This document shows positions 54,190-63,170 of a stretch of 64,000 bases of DNA, piece after piece. The stretch covers positions 62,001 to 126,000 of the forward strand of contig CAZKYI010000007.1 of assembly GCA_964557005.1 (NCBI GenBank). Reading direction: 5' to 3'. Both the position numbers and the translations under genes were made by a program. Source of the stretch: JBECKS01 sp964557005. Lineage in GTDB: Bacteria > Pseudomonadota > Gammaproteobacteria > Pseudomonadales > JBECKS01. Below the pieces are notes generated by a model. It searched no databases, was not told the DNA's origin, and was given only the letters and a program-made list of their open reading frames with translations. Each line of letters begins with the position of its first letter. Position 1 is the stretch's first letter.

Positions 54190-55668
54190 TCAGGCCAAGG
54201 CAGCCTGTTTACCAGCCATACGACCAAAAAATGTTGCATCACCCACCGACATACCCGATGCGTAGCCTGCCGCTGTTCTGGGAACACCTGCGGTGGTGCG
54301 CCCTGCCGCAAACAAGCCTTTAATCGGGTTTCGCTCCATATCCAACACCTCACCTGTCGGCAAGGTATCCAGACCACCCAGAGTAAAATAGGGAAACCAT
54401 GCGCCCCGCCCTGGAGTCACATCCAGAGCTGCATAAGGTGCTTTGATTTCTTTTAGCCAATCCGCGCTTTTATGGAAAATGGGGTCTTCACCTGCTGCCG
54501 CCTTGCGGTTATAGAAGCTGATGGTGTGCGTCAGTTGTTCTGCATCAAGATTCAGCTCTGCCGCCAATTCCTCGATAGTTTCGCCAGTGCCTGCAAAATC
54601 TGCGTTGAGGAATACGGGTTTTTCAAACTCGTCTGCACTCACAATCATGTAAACGCGGTCACCCGTTTGTCGCAGCACATGGTAGGCCACGCGCCCGTGA
54701 TAACAGTCTTCGTTAATGAAGCGTTGCGCCTGGGCATTCACCAGAATGCCATAAGTGAGTGACGCGGGTGGATAATAGGGCATGGTGACAAAGGCCTCCA
54801 TCATGTTCACCAGTGCAGCCCCCACACCCTGCCCCATCAAAATACCTGCGCCAGTATCGAAGGGATTACCAATGGGAATGTTGGCGTTTTTGAGCATCGG
54901 GGTGAATCTGGCCACCATCTCTGCATTCATGCAGTAACCCCCTGCACACAGAATTACACCTTTATTGGCTTTAATCGCCAGCTCTTCTCCATCTTTTCTG
55001 ACCAGCAGCCCCACGATTTCATTGGCTTTGTTTTTAATCAGGGTGAGCGCACGGGTGTCGTAGTGCACTTCGATGTTACGTTTTTCCACCTGTGCGGTGA
55101 GTATTTTCATCAACAAGGGGCCACCGTTGTCCCCCTCCACTTGCAGGTTATGACCGCGCGGGCAAGGTTTGGCCATTTCACGAAAGGGCCACGCTTTTTC
55201 ATTGCCCGTGTACAGAATGCAGTCGTCGGTCATCGCCATAATTGCACGTTCCTTGTATTCGGAATCCTTGTAAGGCACGCCCTGACTCACCAGCCAGTTA
55301 AAGTGCTCCAGACTGCCATCAACATAAGCGCGGATTTTGGCTTCATCTCCCAAATCGCCCATCGCTGCTTTCATAAAGGTGAACATCGCTTCGGTGCTGT
55401 CGTCATAGCCACAGGCTTGTTGTACCCGCGTACCCCCATGACCACCCATGTAGATTTCCGCACTCGACAGCGCCGTTGAACCACCACTCGCGCTTGCCAC
55501 TTCAATGATGCAGGTCTTTGTACCCGCATCATGCGCTTCAATGGCAGCACAGGCTCCGGCACCACCAAAGCCCACCACAATCACATCGTGTTCCATTGCC
55601 CATCGGGAAATATCACTATCAAGTCTGGGGCGAATAGGTGAAGCTTTTTGCGGGCTGGTCGAAGTCAT
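54190..55668 (-). CDS. FAD-dependent 3-ketosteroid dehydrogenase, Kst4D-like
   Basis: A 492-residue flavoprotein of the fumarate reductase/KstD superfamily: FAD motif VIVVGFGGAGACAAIEAHDAG (residues 29-49), a long substrate domain and C-terminal FAD-capping sequence. Tyr323 (NEDCYHGR), Tyr469 and Ser471 (GYASGMSVGD) fall where the Rhodococcus delta4-(5alpha)-dehydrogenase has Tyr319, Tyr466 and Ser468 (from memory), favouring delta4(5alpha) over delta1 chemistry. It would oxidise 5alpha-3-ketosteroids, presumably reducing a quinone or other acceptor. Divergent from the hsa genes across 180 bp. A generic FAD-binding dehydrogenase with another substrate remains possible. Confidence 0.72.
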   Translation of the reverse strand: MTSTSPQKASPIRPRLDSDISRWAMEHDVIVVGFGGAGACAAIEAHDAGTKTCIIEVASASGGSTALSSAEIYMGGHGGTRVQQACGYDDSTEAMFTFMKAAMGDLGDEAKIRAYVDGSLEHFNWLVSQGVPYKDSEYKERAIMAMTDDCILYTGNEKAWPFREMAKPCPRGHNLQVEGDNGGPLLMKILTAQVEKRNIEVHYDTRALTLIKNKANEIVGLLVRKDGEELAIKANKGVILCAGGYCMNAEMVARFTPMLKNANIPIGNPFDTGAGILMGQGVGAALVNMMEAFVTMPYYPPASLTYGILVNAQAQRFINEDCYHGRVAYHVLRQTGDRVYMIVSADEFEKPVFLNADFAGTGETIEELAAELNLDAEQLTHTISFYNRKAAAGEDPIFHKSADWLKEIKAPYAALDVTPGRGAWFPYFTLGGLDTLPTGEVLDMERNPIKGLFAAGRTTAGVPRTAAGYASGMSVGDATFFGRMAGKQAALA

Positions 55669-55728
55669 GGAAGTTCCTGTGGTGATGGTAATTGGTAGCC
55701 AAGTATTTGAATGCGAAAGAATTATATT

Positions 55729-55757
55729 TTGGATATGCGCCGAAGCACTCCTATATT
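55729..55757 (+). promoter_or_regulatory. Candidate promoter of the hsaADEGF operon
   Basis: TTGGAT (55729-55734), a 17-bp spacer and TATATT (55752-55757) on the plus strand, about 90 bp before hsaA. A minus-strand TATAAT (55721-55726) next to it could serve the divergent dehydrogenase gene. No KstR/TetR-type operator was recognised; GGCT...AGCC at about 55771-55783 is a weak inverted repeat. Confidence 0.45.
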
Positions 55758-55848
55758 TGGGTGATGATGGCTACGGGAGCCGCCTATAGTATCGTTGGCA
55801 CTGAATACCCCCGAAACCTGATGTCTGATAATAAATAATGGAGAGGAT

Positions 55849-57042
55849 ATGACTACTGAATTCAGCCTTGGCTCACCAAGAGCAAATGACCTCATTGCAA
55901 AAGCCGTTGCCTTGCAACCCGTTTTAAAACAACGCTCTGCACAGGCCACAAAAGACGGGCAGGTTCCAGCAGAAACCATTCAGGATTTTCAGAATGCAGG
56001 CTTCTTCAAAATTCTCCAGCCCGCCAAATGGGGTGGTTATGAAATGGATCCGCAAGTGTTCTATGCCGTGCAACGTGAAATCGCCAAAGCCTGCACTTCA
56101 ACAGGCTGGATTATGGGCGTGATTGCCGTACATAACTGGCAGTTGGGGTTGTTTGATGACAAGGCAGCACAAGATGTTTGGGGCAAGAATCCCGCCACGC
56201 TGATTTCTTCTTCCTATGCGCCCGTTGGAAAAATCGAAAAAGTGGAAGGCGGTTATAAAGTGAGCGGCCAATGGGGATTTTCCAGTGGCTCTCATCATTG
56301 CGATTGGGTATTTCTGGGTGGCGTAGTGCCAGAACCGAATGACCCTTTCAACATGGCCAATTACCGCACCTTCCTGATTCCACGCGCGGATTATGAAGTG
56401 ATTCAAAACTGGGATGTTGTGGGCTTGAAAGCAACTGGCTCCAACGATGTAAAAGTATCTGGTGCTTTCGTTCCGGAATATCGCACACAAAAACTGATTG
56501 ATGGATTTAACTGCTCAAGCCCTGGCAATGCCGTTAACACTGCGCCCTTGTATCGTTTACCTTTTGGACAAGTGTTTGTGCGTTCGGTGTGTACCGCTTC
56601 TTTGGGTGCACTCGAAGGTGCACTGGACAGTTTTATTGAAACGGCCAAAACCCGCATGGTCGGCCCCTTTATGATGAAAGATGATCCTTTCGCCAGAAAA
56701 ATTGCTTCCGAAGTAAAAGCGGGTATTCGCGAAATGGCGACCATTATGAATCAGAACTTTGATGAAATGATGGAACTTGCGCGTGCAGGCAAACCGATTC
56801 CTGTCGATTCCCGTGCACTGTATCGCTATGACTCTGCCATTGTTGCAGACCGTTGTGCCGCCCTGTGTGCCCTGATGTTAAAAGCCAGCGGCAGCAAGGG
56901 TATTTTCCGAGGCAACGGTGTGTTAGAGCGCTATCTGGATATTATTGCCAGTCAGGCGCATGTTGCTAACAACGTGCCGCTTTATAGTGGCAATCTGGGC
57001 GGCGTGATGTTTGGTGCAGACAACGCAGATTTAAATATTTAG
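55849..57042 (+). CDS. hsaA: 3-HSA monooxygenase oxygenase component
   Basis: Flavin-dependent hydroxylase of the acyl-CoA dehydrogenase fold (group D) that converts 3-HSA to the catechol 3,4-DHSA in steroid ring A/B degradation. 397 aa. ISSSYAPVGKIEKVEGGYKVSGQWGFSSGSHHCDWVFLGG (about residues 118-160) and NWDVVGLKATGSNDVKV (about 188-204) are strongly HsaA-like. It needs reduced FMN from HsaB, which is not in the window. GGAGAGGAT precedes the ATG. First gene of a five-gene plus-strand operon. Confidence 0.88.
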   Translation: MTTEFSLGSPRANDLIAKAVALQPVLKQRSAQATKDGQVPAETIQDFQNAGFFKILQPAKWGGYEMDPQVFYAVQREIAKACTSTGWIMGVIAVHNWQLGLFDDKAAQDVWGKNPATLISSSYAPVGKIEKVEGGYKVSGQWGFSSGSHHCDWVFLGGVVPEPNDPFNMANYRTFLIPRADYEVIQNWDVVGLKATGSNDVKVSGAFVPEYRTQKLIDGFNCSSPGNAVNTAPLYRLPFGQVFVRSVCTASLGALEGALDSFIETAKTRMVGPFMMKDDPFARKIASEVKAGIREMATIMNQNFDEMMELARAGKPIPVDSRALYRYDSAIVADRCAALCALMLKASGSKGIFRGNGVLERYLDIIASQAHVANNVPLYSGNLGGVMFGADNADLNI

Positions 57043-57044
57043 TC

Positions 57045-57890
57045 ATGTCTTTAATTGAGGGCTTGCCCGAAGGCCAATACGCACAACTGCCCAACGGCCA
57101 GCGCATTCATTATCTGGATGCGGGTGCAAAAAATAATCCCGTCATTGTTTTTTTGCATGGCAGCGGCAGCGGTGCCAGCGGGCACAGCAATTTCAAGGAA
57201 AACTATCCGTTTTTGGCAGAACACGGTTATCGCGTGATTGTGATTGACCATGTGGGTTATGGTTATTCTTCAAAGCCGACCGATGTGGATTATCACATCA
57301 ACTTTTTTGTGGAATGTTTACACCAGACCCTGCAATACATCGGTGTTGAACTTTACACTTTGATTGGCAATTCACTCGGCGGTGCGATTGCACTGCGCTA
57401 CGCACTCGATTATCCCGAACGTGTCAGCAGTCTGGTGCTAATGGCGCCAGGCGGTATTGAAAATCAGGCGGATTATTTCACCATGCCAGGCATGGCGATG
57501 ATGAAAGAAGTTTTCACATCGGGTAAGCCGATGACTGAAGACAGTATGCGTGCTTTTTTTGAAAAAGCCTTTGTGGTTAACCCTGCCTGCATTAACACCC
57601 AGTTAGTGCGTGAACGCTGGCAGAGTATGCAAACGCAAAATCCCCATGTAGTGCAAACCATGGTAGTACCCAACATGGAAGATGACTTGCACCTTATCAC
57701 CTGCCCGATTCTCGCGTTCTGGGGCATGAATGAAAACATGATGCCCGAAACCGGCATTATGAAACTCGCCAAAAAATGCAAGAACATTCAAATGGTGCTG
57801 CTGTCACAATGTGGTCACTGGGTAATGCTGGAACACAAAGAAACATTTAACACGATGACGCTTGGGTTTTTACAATCCAGAGTAATTTAA
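57045..57890 (+). CDS. hsaD: 4,9-DSHA C-C bond hydrolase
   Basis: Alpha/beta hydrolase of the meta-cleavage-product family, cleaving 4,9-DSHA to DOHNAA and 2-hydroxyhexa-2,4-dienoate. 281 aa, with oxyanion loop HGSGSGASGHSNF (residues 38-50), nucleophile Ser110 (GNSLGG), Arg in VRERW and His258 (QCGHW). The acid position normally Asp (WGRDDR/WGREDR) reads WGMNEN, putting Glu230 there. The gene begins 2 bp after hsaA. Confidence 0.88.
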   Translation: MSLIEGLPEGQYAQLPNGQRIHYLDAGAKNNPVIVFLHGSGSGASGHSNFKENYPFLAEHGYRVIVIDHVGYGYSSKPTDVDYHINFFVECLHQTLQYIGVELYTLIGNSLGGAIALRYALDYPERVSSLVLMAPGGIENQADYFTMPGMAMMKEVFTSGKPMTEDSMRAFFEKAFVVNPACINTQLVRERWQSMQTQNPHVVQTMVVPNMEDDLHLITCPILAFWGMNENMMPETGIMKLAKKCKNIQMVLLSQCGHWVMLEHKETFNTMTLGFLQSRVI

Positions 57891-57903
57891 GAGAGCACGC
57901 ATC

Positions 57904-58716
57904 ATGGATAAAGCAAAGATACCAGCCTTGAGCGCAGAAAGAATAAAGCACCTGGGTAATGAGCTTTATCAGGCACTGCGCTCACAAACCACGCTTGCGC
58001 CCCTGACCGAACGCGAACCGCAAATCACCATTGAAGATGCCTATTACATTTCCCTGCACATGCTCAATCAGCGTATTAACAATGACGGTGAAAAAGTTGT
58101 TGGCAAAAAAATCGGCGTGACCAGCAAAGCCGTACAGGACATGCTCGGTGTGTTTCAACCGGATTTCGGTTTTTTAACCAATGTGATGGAATTCCCTAAT
58201 AATTCCGAAGTTTCGATTGCCGATTTGATGATACAACCACGCGCCGAGGCAGAAATTGCCTTCAAACTGAAAAGTGATTTAATCGGCCCCGGTGTGACCG
58301 AAGCCGATGTACTGGCAGCCACCGAATGTATTATCCCCTGCTTTGAAATTGTCGATTCGCGTATTCACAACTGGAAAATAAAAATTCAGGACACGGTTGC
58401 CGACAATGCTTCCTGCGGCGTGTATGTGTTAGGCGATGCAAAAGTGAATCCCGAAGATTTCGATTTACCCAAGCTGAAAGTTGTCGTTAAAAAGAACGGC
58501 AAACTTATCAGCGAAGGTTTGGGCAGTGCTGTTCAGGGCAACCCGCTGACCGCTGTGGCATGGCTTGCCAACACACTGGGGAAATTCGATATTCCCTTCA
58601 AGGCAGGTGAAGTGATTTTGTCCGGCTCGCTGGTTCCGCTGGAACCTGTTGTTGCGGGTGATGTGATGGAAATGGAATTAGAGGGCGTTGGGGGTTGTAA
58701 GATAACGTTTAGGTAA
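57904..58716 (+). CDS. hsaE: 2-hydroxyhexa-2,4-dienoate hydratase
   Basis: Hydratase of the 2-keto-4-pentenoate hydratase/FAH-like family making 4-hydroxy-2-oxohexanoate from the HsaD product. 270 aa. VVGKKIGVTSKAVQDMLGV (about residues 61-80), the metal-binding PRAEAEIAFKL (about 111-121) and ECIIPCFEIVDSRI with DNASCGVYVLG are diagnostic. The length and order hsaD-hsaE fit. It starts 14 bp after hsaD with GAGAG upstream. Confidence 0.92.
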   Translation: MDKAKIPALSAERIKHLGNELYQALRSQTTLAPLTEREPQITIEDAYYISLHMLNQRINNDGEKVVGKKIGVTSKAVQDMLGVFQPDFGFLTNVMEFPNNSEVSIADLMIQPRAEAEIAFKLKSDLIGPGVTEADVLAATECIIPCFEIVDSRIHNWKIKIQDTVADNASCGVYVLGDAKVNPEDFDLPKLKVVVKKNGKLISEGLGSAVQGNPLTAVAWLANTLGKFDIPFKAGEVILSGSLVPLEPVVAGDVMEMELEGVGGCKITFR

Positions 58717-58756
58717 TGACAAAAAATATTTTTATTATCTTTTTGAGAAAGCAAAA

Positions 58757-59698
58757 ATGAGCAAAAAAATCAAAGCCGCTATTATTGGCTCAGGAAACAT
58801 AGGCACCGACCTGATGATTAAAATCATGCGCAATTCCAAAGTACTGGAGTGCGCTGCAATGGTTGGCATTGATCCAACATCTGATGGCTTGGCACGCGCA
58901 CAACGCATGGGCATTACCACCACTGCCGAAGGCATTGATGGCCTGAAAAAACTCGCTCACTATGCAGACATCGACATTGTTTTCGATGCAACCTCTGCTT
59001 ACGCGCATCAACACCATAATGAAGTCTTAAAGGCGGACGGAAAAACCGTTGTGGATTTAACACCCGCAGCGATTGGCCCCTATTGTGTGCCCGTGATTAA
59101 TAGTGAAGAACATCTCTCTGCACAAAACGTCAACATGGTGACCTGTGGCGGGCAAGCGACCATTCCCATGGTTTACGCGGTTAGCCGCGTTGCCAAAGTG
59201 CATTATGCAGAAATTGTTGCTTCGGTTTCTTCTGCCTCGGCAGGCCCGGGCACTCGCGCCAACATTGACGAGTTTACCCAAACCACCGCACGCGCCATTG
59301 AAAAAGTCGGCGGCGCTGCACAGGGCAAAGCGATTATTATTTTGAATCCCGCTGAGCCACCCATGATTATGAGAAACACGGTGTTCACTTTGTCTGAAAA
59401 AGTCGATGAGCAACGTATTATCGATAGCGTGAATGAGATTGTTGCAGGAGTTAAAAGCTATGTGCCCGGCTACGAATTAAAACAGCAGGTGCAGTTTGAA
59501 TATTTTAATGAAGATGCGCCACTAACCATTCCTGGCAGAGGAAAATTCACTGGCATGAAAAGCTCCATCTTTCTGGAAGTTGAAGGTGCGGCACACTACC
59601 TGCCCTCTTATGCAGGCAATCTGGACATTATGACCTCAGCCGCTTTAGGCACAGGCGAAAAAATTGCGCGCCTGAAATACATCAACGAAGCTGCCTGA
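58757..59698 (+). CDS. hsaG: Acylating acetaldehyde/propanal dehydrogenase
   Basis: Converts the aldehyde released by the aldolase (propanal for steroids) to propionyl-CoA with NAD+. 313 aa, with NAD motif AIIGSGNIGTDLM (residues 8-20), catalytic Cys130 (MVTCGGQATIPMV) and GPGTRANIDEFTQTT. It forms a channelling complex with the aldolase encoded next. The gene order hydratase-dehydrogenase-aldolase is that of actinobacterial hsaEGF. Confidence 0.93.
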   Translation: MSKKIKAAIIGSGNIGTDLMIKIMRNSKVLECAAMVGIDPTSDGLARAQRMGITTTAEGIDGLKKLAHYADIDIVFDATSAYAHQHHNEVLKADGKTVVDLTPAAIGPYCVPVINSEEHLSAQNVNMVTCGGQATIPMVYAVSRVAKVHYAEIVASVSSASAGPGTRANIDEFTQTTARAIEKVGGAAQGKAIIILNPAEPPMIMRNTVFTLSEKVDEQRIIDSVNEIVAGVKSYVPGYELKQQVQFEYFNEDAPLTIPGRGKFTGMKSSIFLEVEGAAHYLPSYAGNLDIMTSAALGTGEKIARLKYINEAA

Positions 59699-59722
59699 GC
59701 GAAAAATTCAGAGGAAAGTAAG

Positions 59723-60820
59723 ATGATTAACCCACTTAAAGAAAAAATTTATATTCAGGACGTAACACTGCGTGACGGCATGCACGCCATTCGACACATG
59801 TATGGCATTGATCACGTTAAAGCGATTGCCAAAGCACTCGATGATGCAAAAGTAGATGCCATTGAAGTCGCTCACGGTGACGGGCTTTCTGGCACCTCCT
59901 TCAACTATGGCTTTGGTGCACACACCGACAAGGAATGGATTGCCGCCGTTGCAGAAGTTTTAACCCACGCAAAATTAACCACGCTGATTCTGCCAGGCAT
60001 TGCGGTTAAAGAAGATTTGAATTGGGCGTGGGACATGGGCGTTCGCTCCGTGCGCGTTGCCACACATTGCACCGAAGCCGATGTCAGCAAACAACATATT
60101 GAACACGCGAGAAAACTCGGCATGGACACCATCGGCTTTTTGATGATGTCGCACATGATTGAACCCAAACTGATGGCCAAACAAGCCTTATTGATGGAAA
60201 GCTACGGTGCCGAAACCGTTTATGTGGTGGATTCCGGTGGTGCGCAGAACATGCACGACGTTGCTGCGCGAGTAAAAGCACTGCGTGATGCCTTGAAACC
60301 GGAAACTCAAATTGGCATTCACGCTCACCACAACCTGTCGCTGGGTGTTGCCAATTCCATCGTGGCGGTTGAAAACGGTGTGAGCCGTGTAGACGCTTCG
60401 CTGGCAGGCATGGGTGCAGGTGCAGGCAATGCGCCTCTGGAAGTCTTTATTGCCGCCATTGAACGCATGGGCTGGTTGCATGGCACGGATTTATACAAAC
60501 TGATGGACGCTGCCGATGATCTGGTGCGCCCACTGCAAGACCGTGAAGTGCGTGTTGACCGTGAAACGCTGTCACTCGGTTATGCAGGGGTTTATTCCTC
60601 CTTCCTGCGCCATGCAGAAGTTGCCGCACAACGCTACAAGCTGGAAACCCGCGATATTCTGGTCGAACTTGGCCGCCGCCGCATGGTGGGTGGTCAGGAA
60701 GATATGATTGTGGATGTGGCTCTGGATATGCTCAAAGCTGCCGAGTTGGGTATTTCCATTGAAGAATATTCAGCACAAATTGATAAGCGCGGAAAAAAGA
60801 AACAGCAAGTGGTTGATTAA
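59723..60820 (+). CDS. hsaF: 4-hydroxy-2-oxohexanoate/oxovalerate aldolase
   Basis: Class II pyruvate aldolase splitting 4-hydroxy-2-oxohexanoate into pyruvate and propanal. 365 aa. Arg17-Asp18 and His21 (TLRDGMHA) match the catalytic Arg/Asp/His of BphI-type aldolases, and metal ligands lie in IHAHHNLSLG (about residue 200). Its stop codon shares bases with the stop of the convergent RhuM-family gene (3-base stops overlap within TTAA). It is the last gene of the hsa operon. Confidence 0.93.
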   Translation: MINPLKEKIYIQDVTLRDGMHAIRHMYGIDHVKAIAKALDDAKVDAIEVAHGDGLSGTSFNYGFGAHTDKEWIAAVAEVLTHAKLTTLILPGIAVKEDLNWAWDMGVRSVRVATHCTEADVSKQHIEHARKLGMDTIGFLMMSHMIEPKLMAKQALLMESYGAETVYVVDSGGAQNMHDVAARVKALRDALKPETQIGIHAHHNLSLGVANSIVAVENGVSRVDASLAGMGAGAGNAPLEVFIAAIERMGWLHGTDLYKLMDAADDLVRPLQDREVRVDRETLSLGYAGVYSSFLRHAEVAAQRYKLETRDILVELGRRRMVGGQEDMIVDVALDMLKAAELGISIEEYSAQIDKRGKKKQQVVD

Positions 60821-61863
60821 GGCTTTTTTTTATTTTTTTCAGATTCAAGCTGCCTAATCACTTTATCAAAGTCGCTTGTCTCTTTATCAGAAACGCCAAG
60901 TCGTCTCGCATGAAATTTTTCGTATTCTATTTCAGCCTGCTGTTTCGCCAGCTCATGTGATACTTTTCCAGCATGATCAAGAATATCTCTATCATTAATA
61001 TCCAGAAAACCATCTAGCTTACTAACCCAATCACGCATATACATAGGCACGCGACGCATAGCCTGACCCTGTGCAAAAATCAAATATTGCTCAACCAAAT
61101 TATTCAGCGCCGCCAATTCATTTTTATCAAGATAATTCTTGGCAACCGATACATCCTGCTTGCGTAGCTTGGCTCCACGAAAATTGGTCAACCCCATATC
61201 TGGCAAATCAGCATTTGCTCGTGAATGAATAATTTCAGCAGCCGTTTGTCCAGTAATTGCCCAATGCATTTTATTCTGTACGGTTTTAAAGAACTCGATG
61301 CTGATATCCAAGGTAGGATCATAGTCGATACTGGTAGCGTAAATATCTGTGATCTTCTGATAGAAGCGTCTTTCAGAAGTTCGGATATCCTGAATTCGAC
61401 GCTCAAGTTCCTCAAAATAATCAAAAGGCTGATCTGGATTTTTGAGTCGCTCGTCATCCAGCACAAAACCTTTTTTAACCAATTCTGTAAGTTGTTGTGT
61501 TGCCCAGATACGAAAGCGGGTAGCTACATGACTTTTTACCCTGTAGCCCACAGAGATAATCATGTCCAGATTGTAGTAATCCAGTGTACGCTTGACTTCG
61601 CGTTTGCCCTCCATTCGAACCGACAACAATTTCTTGTGAGTTGCCTCAGGCGCTAATTCGCCTTCCTCGTAAACATTGAGTACATGCTGACTTATGTTTT
61701 GTTGGGTTGTTTGAAACAAGTCTGCCATAAGCGGTTGCGTTAACCAGACTGTATCATCCACCAGCCGCACATCGAGTTTCAGCTTGCCATCCTCAGCTTG
61801 ATACACCAAAAACTGACCTTTGGCGCTATCTATCGGTTTCTCTGATTCTTGATCCTTGTTCAT
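60817..61863 (-). CDS. RhuM family virulence-associated protein
   Basis: A 348-residue RhuM protein: VWLTQPLMADLFQTTQQNISQHV (about residues 39-61) and LDYYNLDMIISVGYRVKSHVATRFRIWATQ (about 93-122) are the family hallmarks, followed by a helical charged C-terminal region. RhuM was named in Salmonella pathogenicity island 3. Its N-terminus is predicted to bind DNA or resemble phage regulators, and homologues are often in mobile or defence regions. It is wedged between hsaF and the LuxR gene on the opposite strand, sharing stop-codon bases with hsaF. Function unknown. Confidence 0.88.
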   Translation of the reverse strand: MNKDQESEKPIDSAKGQFLVYQAEDGKLKLDVRLVDDTVWLTQPLMADLFQTTQQNISQHVLNVYEEGELAPEATHKKLLSVRMEGKREVKRTLDYYNLDMIISVGYRVKSHVATRFRIWATQQLTELVKKGFVLDDERLKNPDQPFDYFEELERRIQDIRTSERRFYQKITDIYATSIDYDPTLDISIEFFKTVQNKMHWAITGQTAAEIIHSRANADLPDMGLTNFRGAKLRKQDVSVAKNYLDKNELAALNNLVEQYLIFAQGQAMRRVPMYMRDWVSKLDGFLDINDRDILDHAGKVSHELAKQQAEIEYEKFHARRLGVSDKETSDFDKVIRQLESEKNKKKP

Positions 61864-62033
61864 ATCGCCTTCACATCGCTATGGGGTGAAAGAAGATAGC
61901 CAAGGCTTTTAAGTGGGTCAACCAAAGGGAGAAATCCCTCCCCCATATGAATGAGAAAAGGTGTACATCTATCTAAACTTCCTTACAATGTCGGCCATTG
62001 TCGCACCCCGCAAAAATAACAAGAACCCACACG

Positions 62034-63170
62034 ATGAAACCGGATTTTCAATCTGAAGACATCCAGACCTTCAGCCAGATTATTGAGCACATCTATCAGG
62101 GGCCTCTGGAAGAGCACCCCTGGGAAGAATTTCTGGAAGACTTGCGCGAAATTCTCGGCGCACACATTGCCACCCTGATTCTGATTCCCCCCAGTAAAGA
62201 TGCCGAAGGTGTGATGCTCAATGTAGGTGGCGATTTAAGCGGCGTGGAGTCTTACAACAAAAAGCACTACGCACTCGATCCTTTTATCGACCTGCCCTCA
62301 CGTGAAGTCATCAGCCTGCGCGAATTTATCGATCCCAAAAAACTGCAAGCCAGTGAGTTCTACCTCACCACACTCAAGCCTGCGGGCATTTTCGATATTC
62401 TCGGCACTGATCTGGAAGTGCCTAATGAGCTATCGGTGCGCTTGCGTATTTCGCGCTATAAAGAAAAAGGTGCTTTTAAAGCTGAACAAAAGCATCTGGT
62501 TAAACAACTGCTGCCCCATCTGGAACGCGCTTTATTGATTCATGCACGGCTCAACAAAGTGGAATCGGAAAGAGCCTTATATGCGGGTGCGATGGAACAA
62601 CTGTCGGTAGGCACGATTATTCTCGATGAAAAAGGCTCGGTGATTAACTGCAACGAAATGGCGCGTCATTTAATTGAAGCCAAAGATGGTTTAATCAACA
62701 GCAAAGACACCTTGCATCTTGCCAACCGTGAGCAAACCAACGAATTACACCGTTTGGTGAGTTCGGTGCTCGAAACCCAGAAGCGCGGTGAAAGCGGTTT
62801 TGTGGAAGCCATGCGTGCCACTCGCCCATCGGGTTTGCCCGATCTTGGGCTGGTGATTCGCCCTGTACCAAGCACCAAATTTTCTGAAGGAAAATCCATG
62901 CCTTCGGTTGCGATTTTTATTTCAGACCCCGAACAAAGTTCTGAAACCCCCACCCAGATTATTACGCGCCTGTTTGGCGTAACACCCGCCGAAGCTTCAC
63001 TGGCGATGCTGCTGGTGAATGGTTTAACGCTCGATGAAGCCGCCAAAGTGCAAGGCGTTAGCCGCAACACCACGCGCACACATTTGCGTTCTATTTTTGC
63101 AAAAACTGGCGTGAGCCGTCAGACCATGCTGGTGCGCTTGATATTAAAAAGCGTAGCTAGTCTGGCTTGA
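62034..63170 (+). CDS. LuxR-type HTH regulator
   Basis: A 378-residue regulator: an N-terminal sensory region (about 1-180), a PAS-like segment with VGTIILDEKGSVINCNEMAR (about 200-220), and a C-terminal LuxR HTH (about 310-375; FGVTPAEASLAMLLVNGLTLDEAA, then VSRNTTRTHLRSIFAKTGVSRQ). No receiver or autoinducer domain is apparent. The ATG at 62034 is chosen over a TTG 12 codons earlier. LuxR-type proteins regulate steroid genes in Comamonas (TesR), so control of the hsa cluster is possible but unproven. Its 3-prime end overlaps the WYL gene by 14 bp. Confidence 0.87.
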   Translation: MKPDFQSEDIQTFSQIIEHIYQGPLEEHPWEEFLEDLREILGAHIATLILIPPSKDAEGVMLNVGGDLSGVESYNKKHYALDPFIDLPSREVISLREFIDPKKLQASEFYLTTLKPAGIFDILGTDLEVPNELSVRLRISRYKEKGAFKAEQKHLVKQLLPHLERALLIHARLNKVESERALYAGAMEQLSVGTIILDEKGSVINCNEMARHLIEAKDGLINSKDTLHLANREQTNELHRLVSSVLETQKRGESGFVEAMRATRPSGLPDLGLVIRPVPSTKFSEGKSMPSVAIFISDPEQSSETPTQIITRLFGVTPAEASLAMLLVNGLTLDEAAKVQGVSRNTTRTHLRSIFAKTGVSRQTMLVRLILKSVASLA

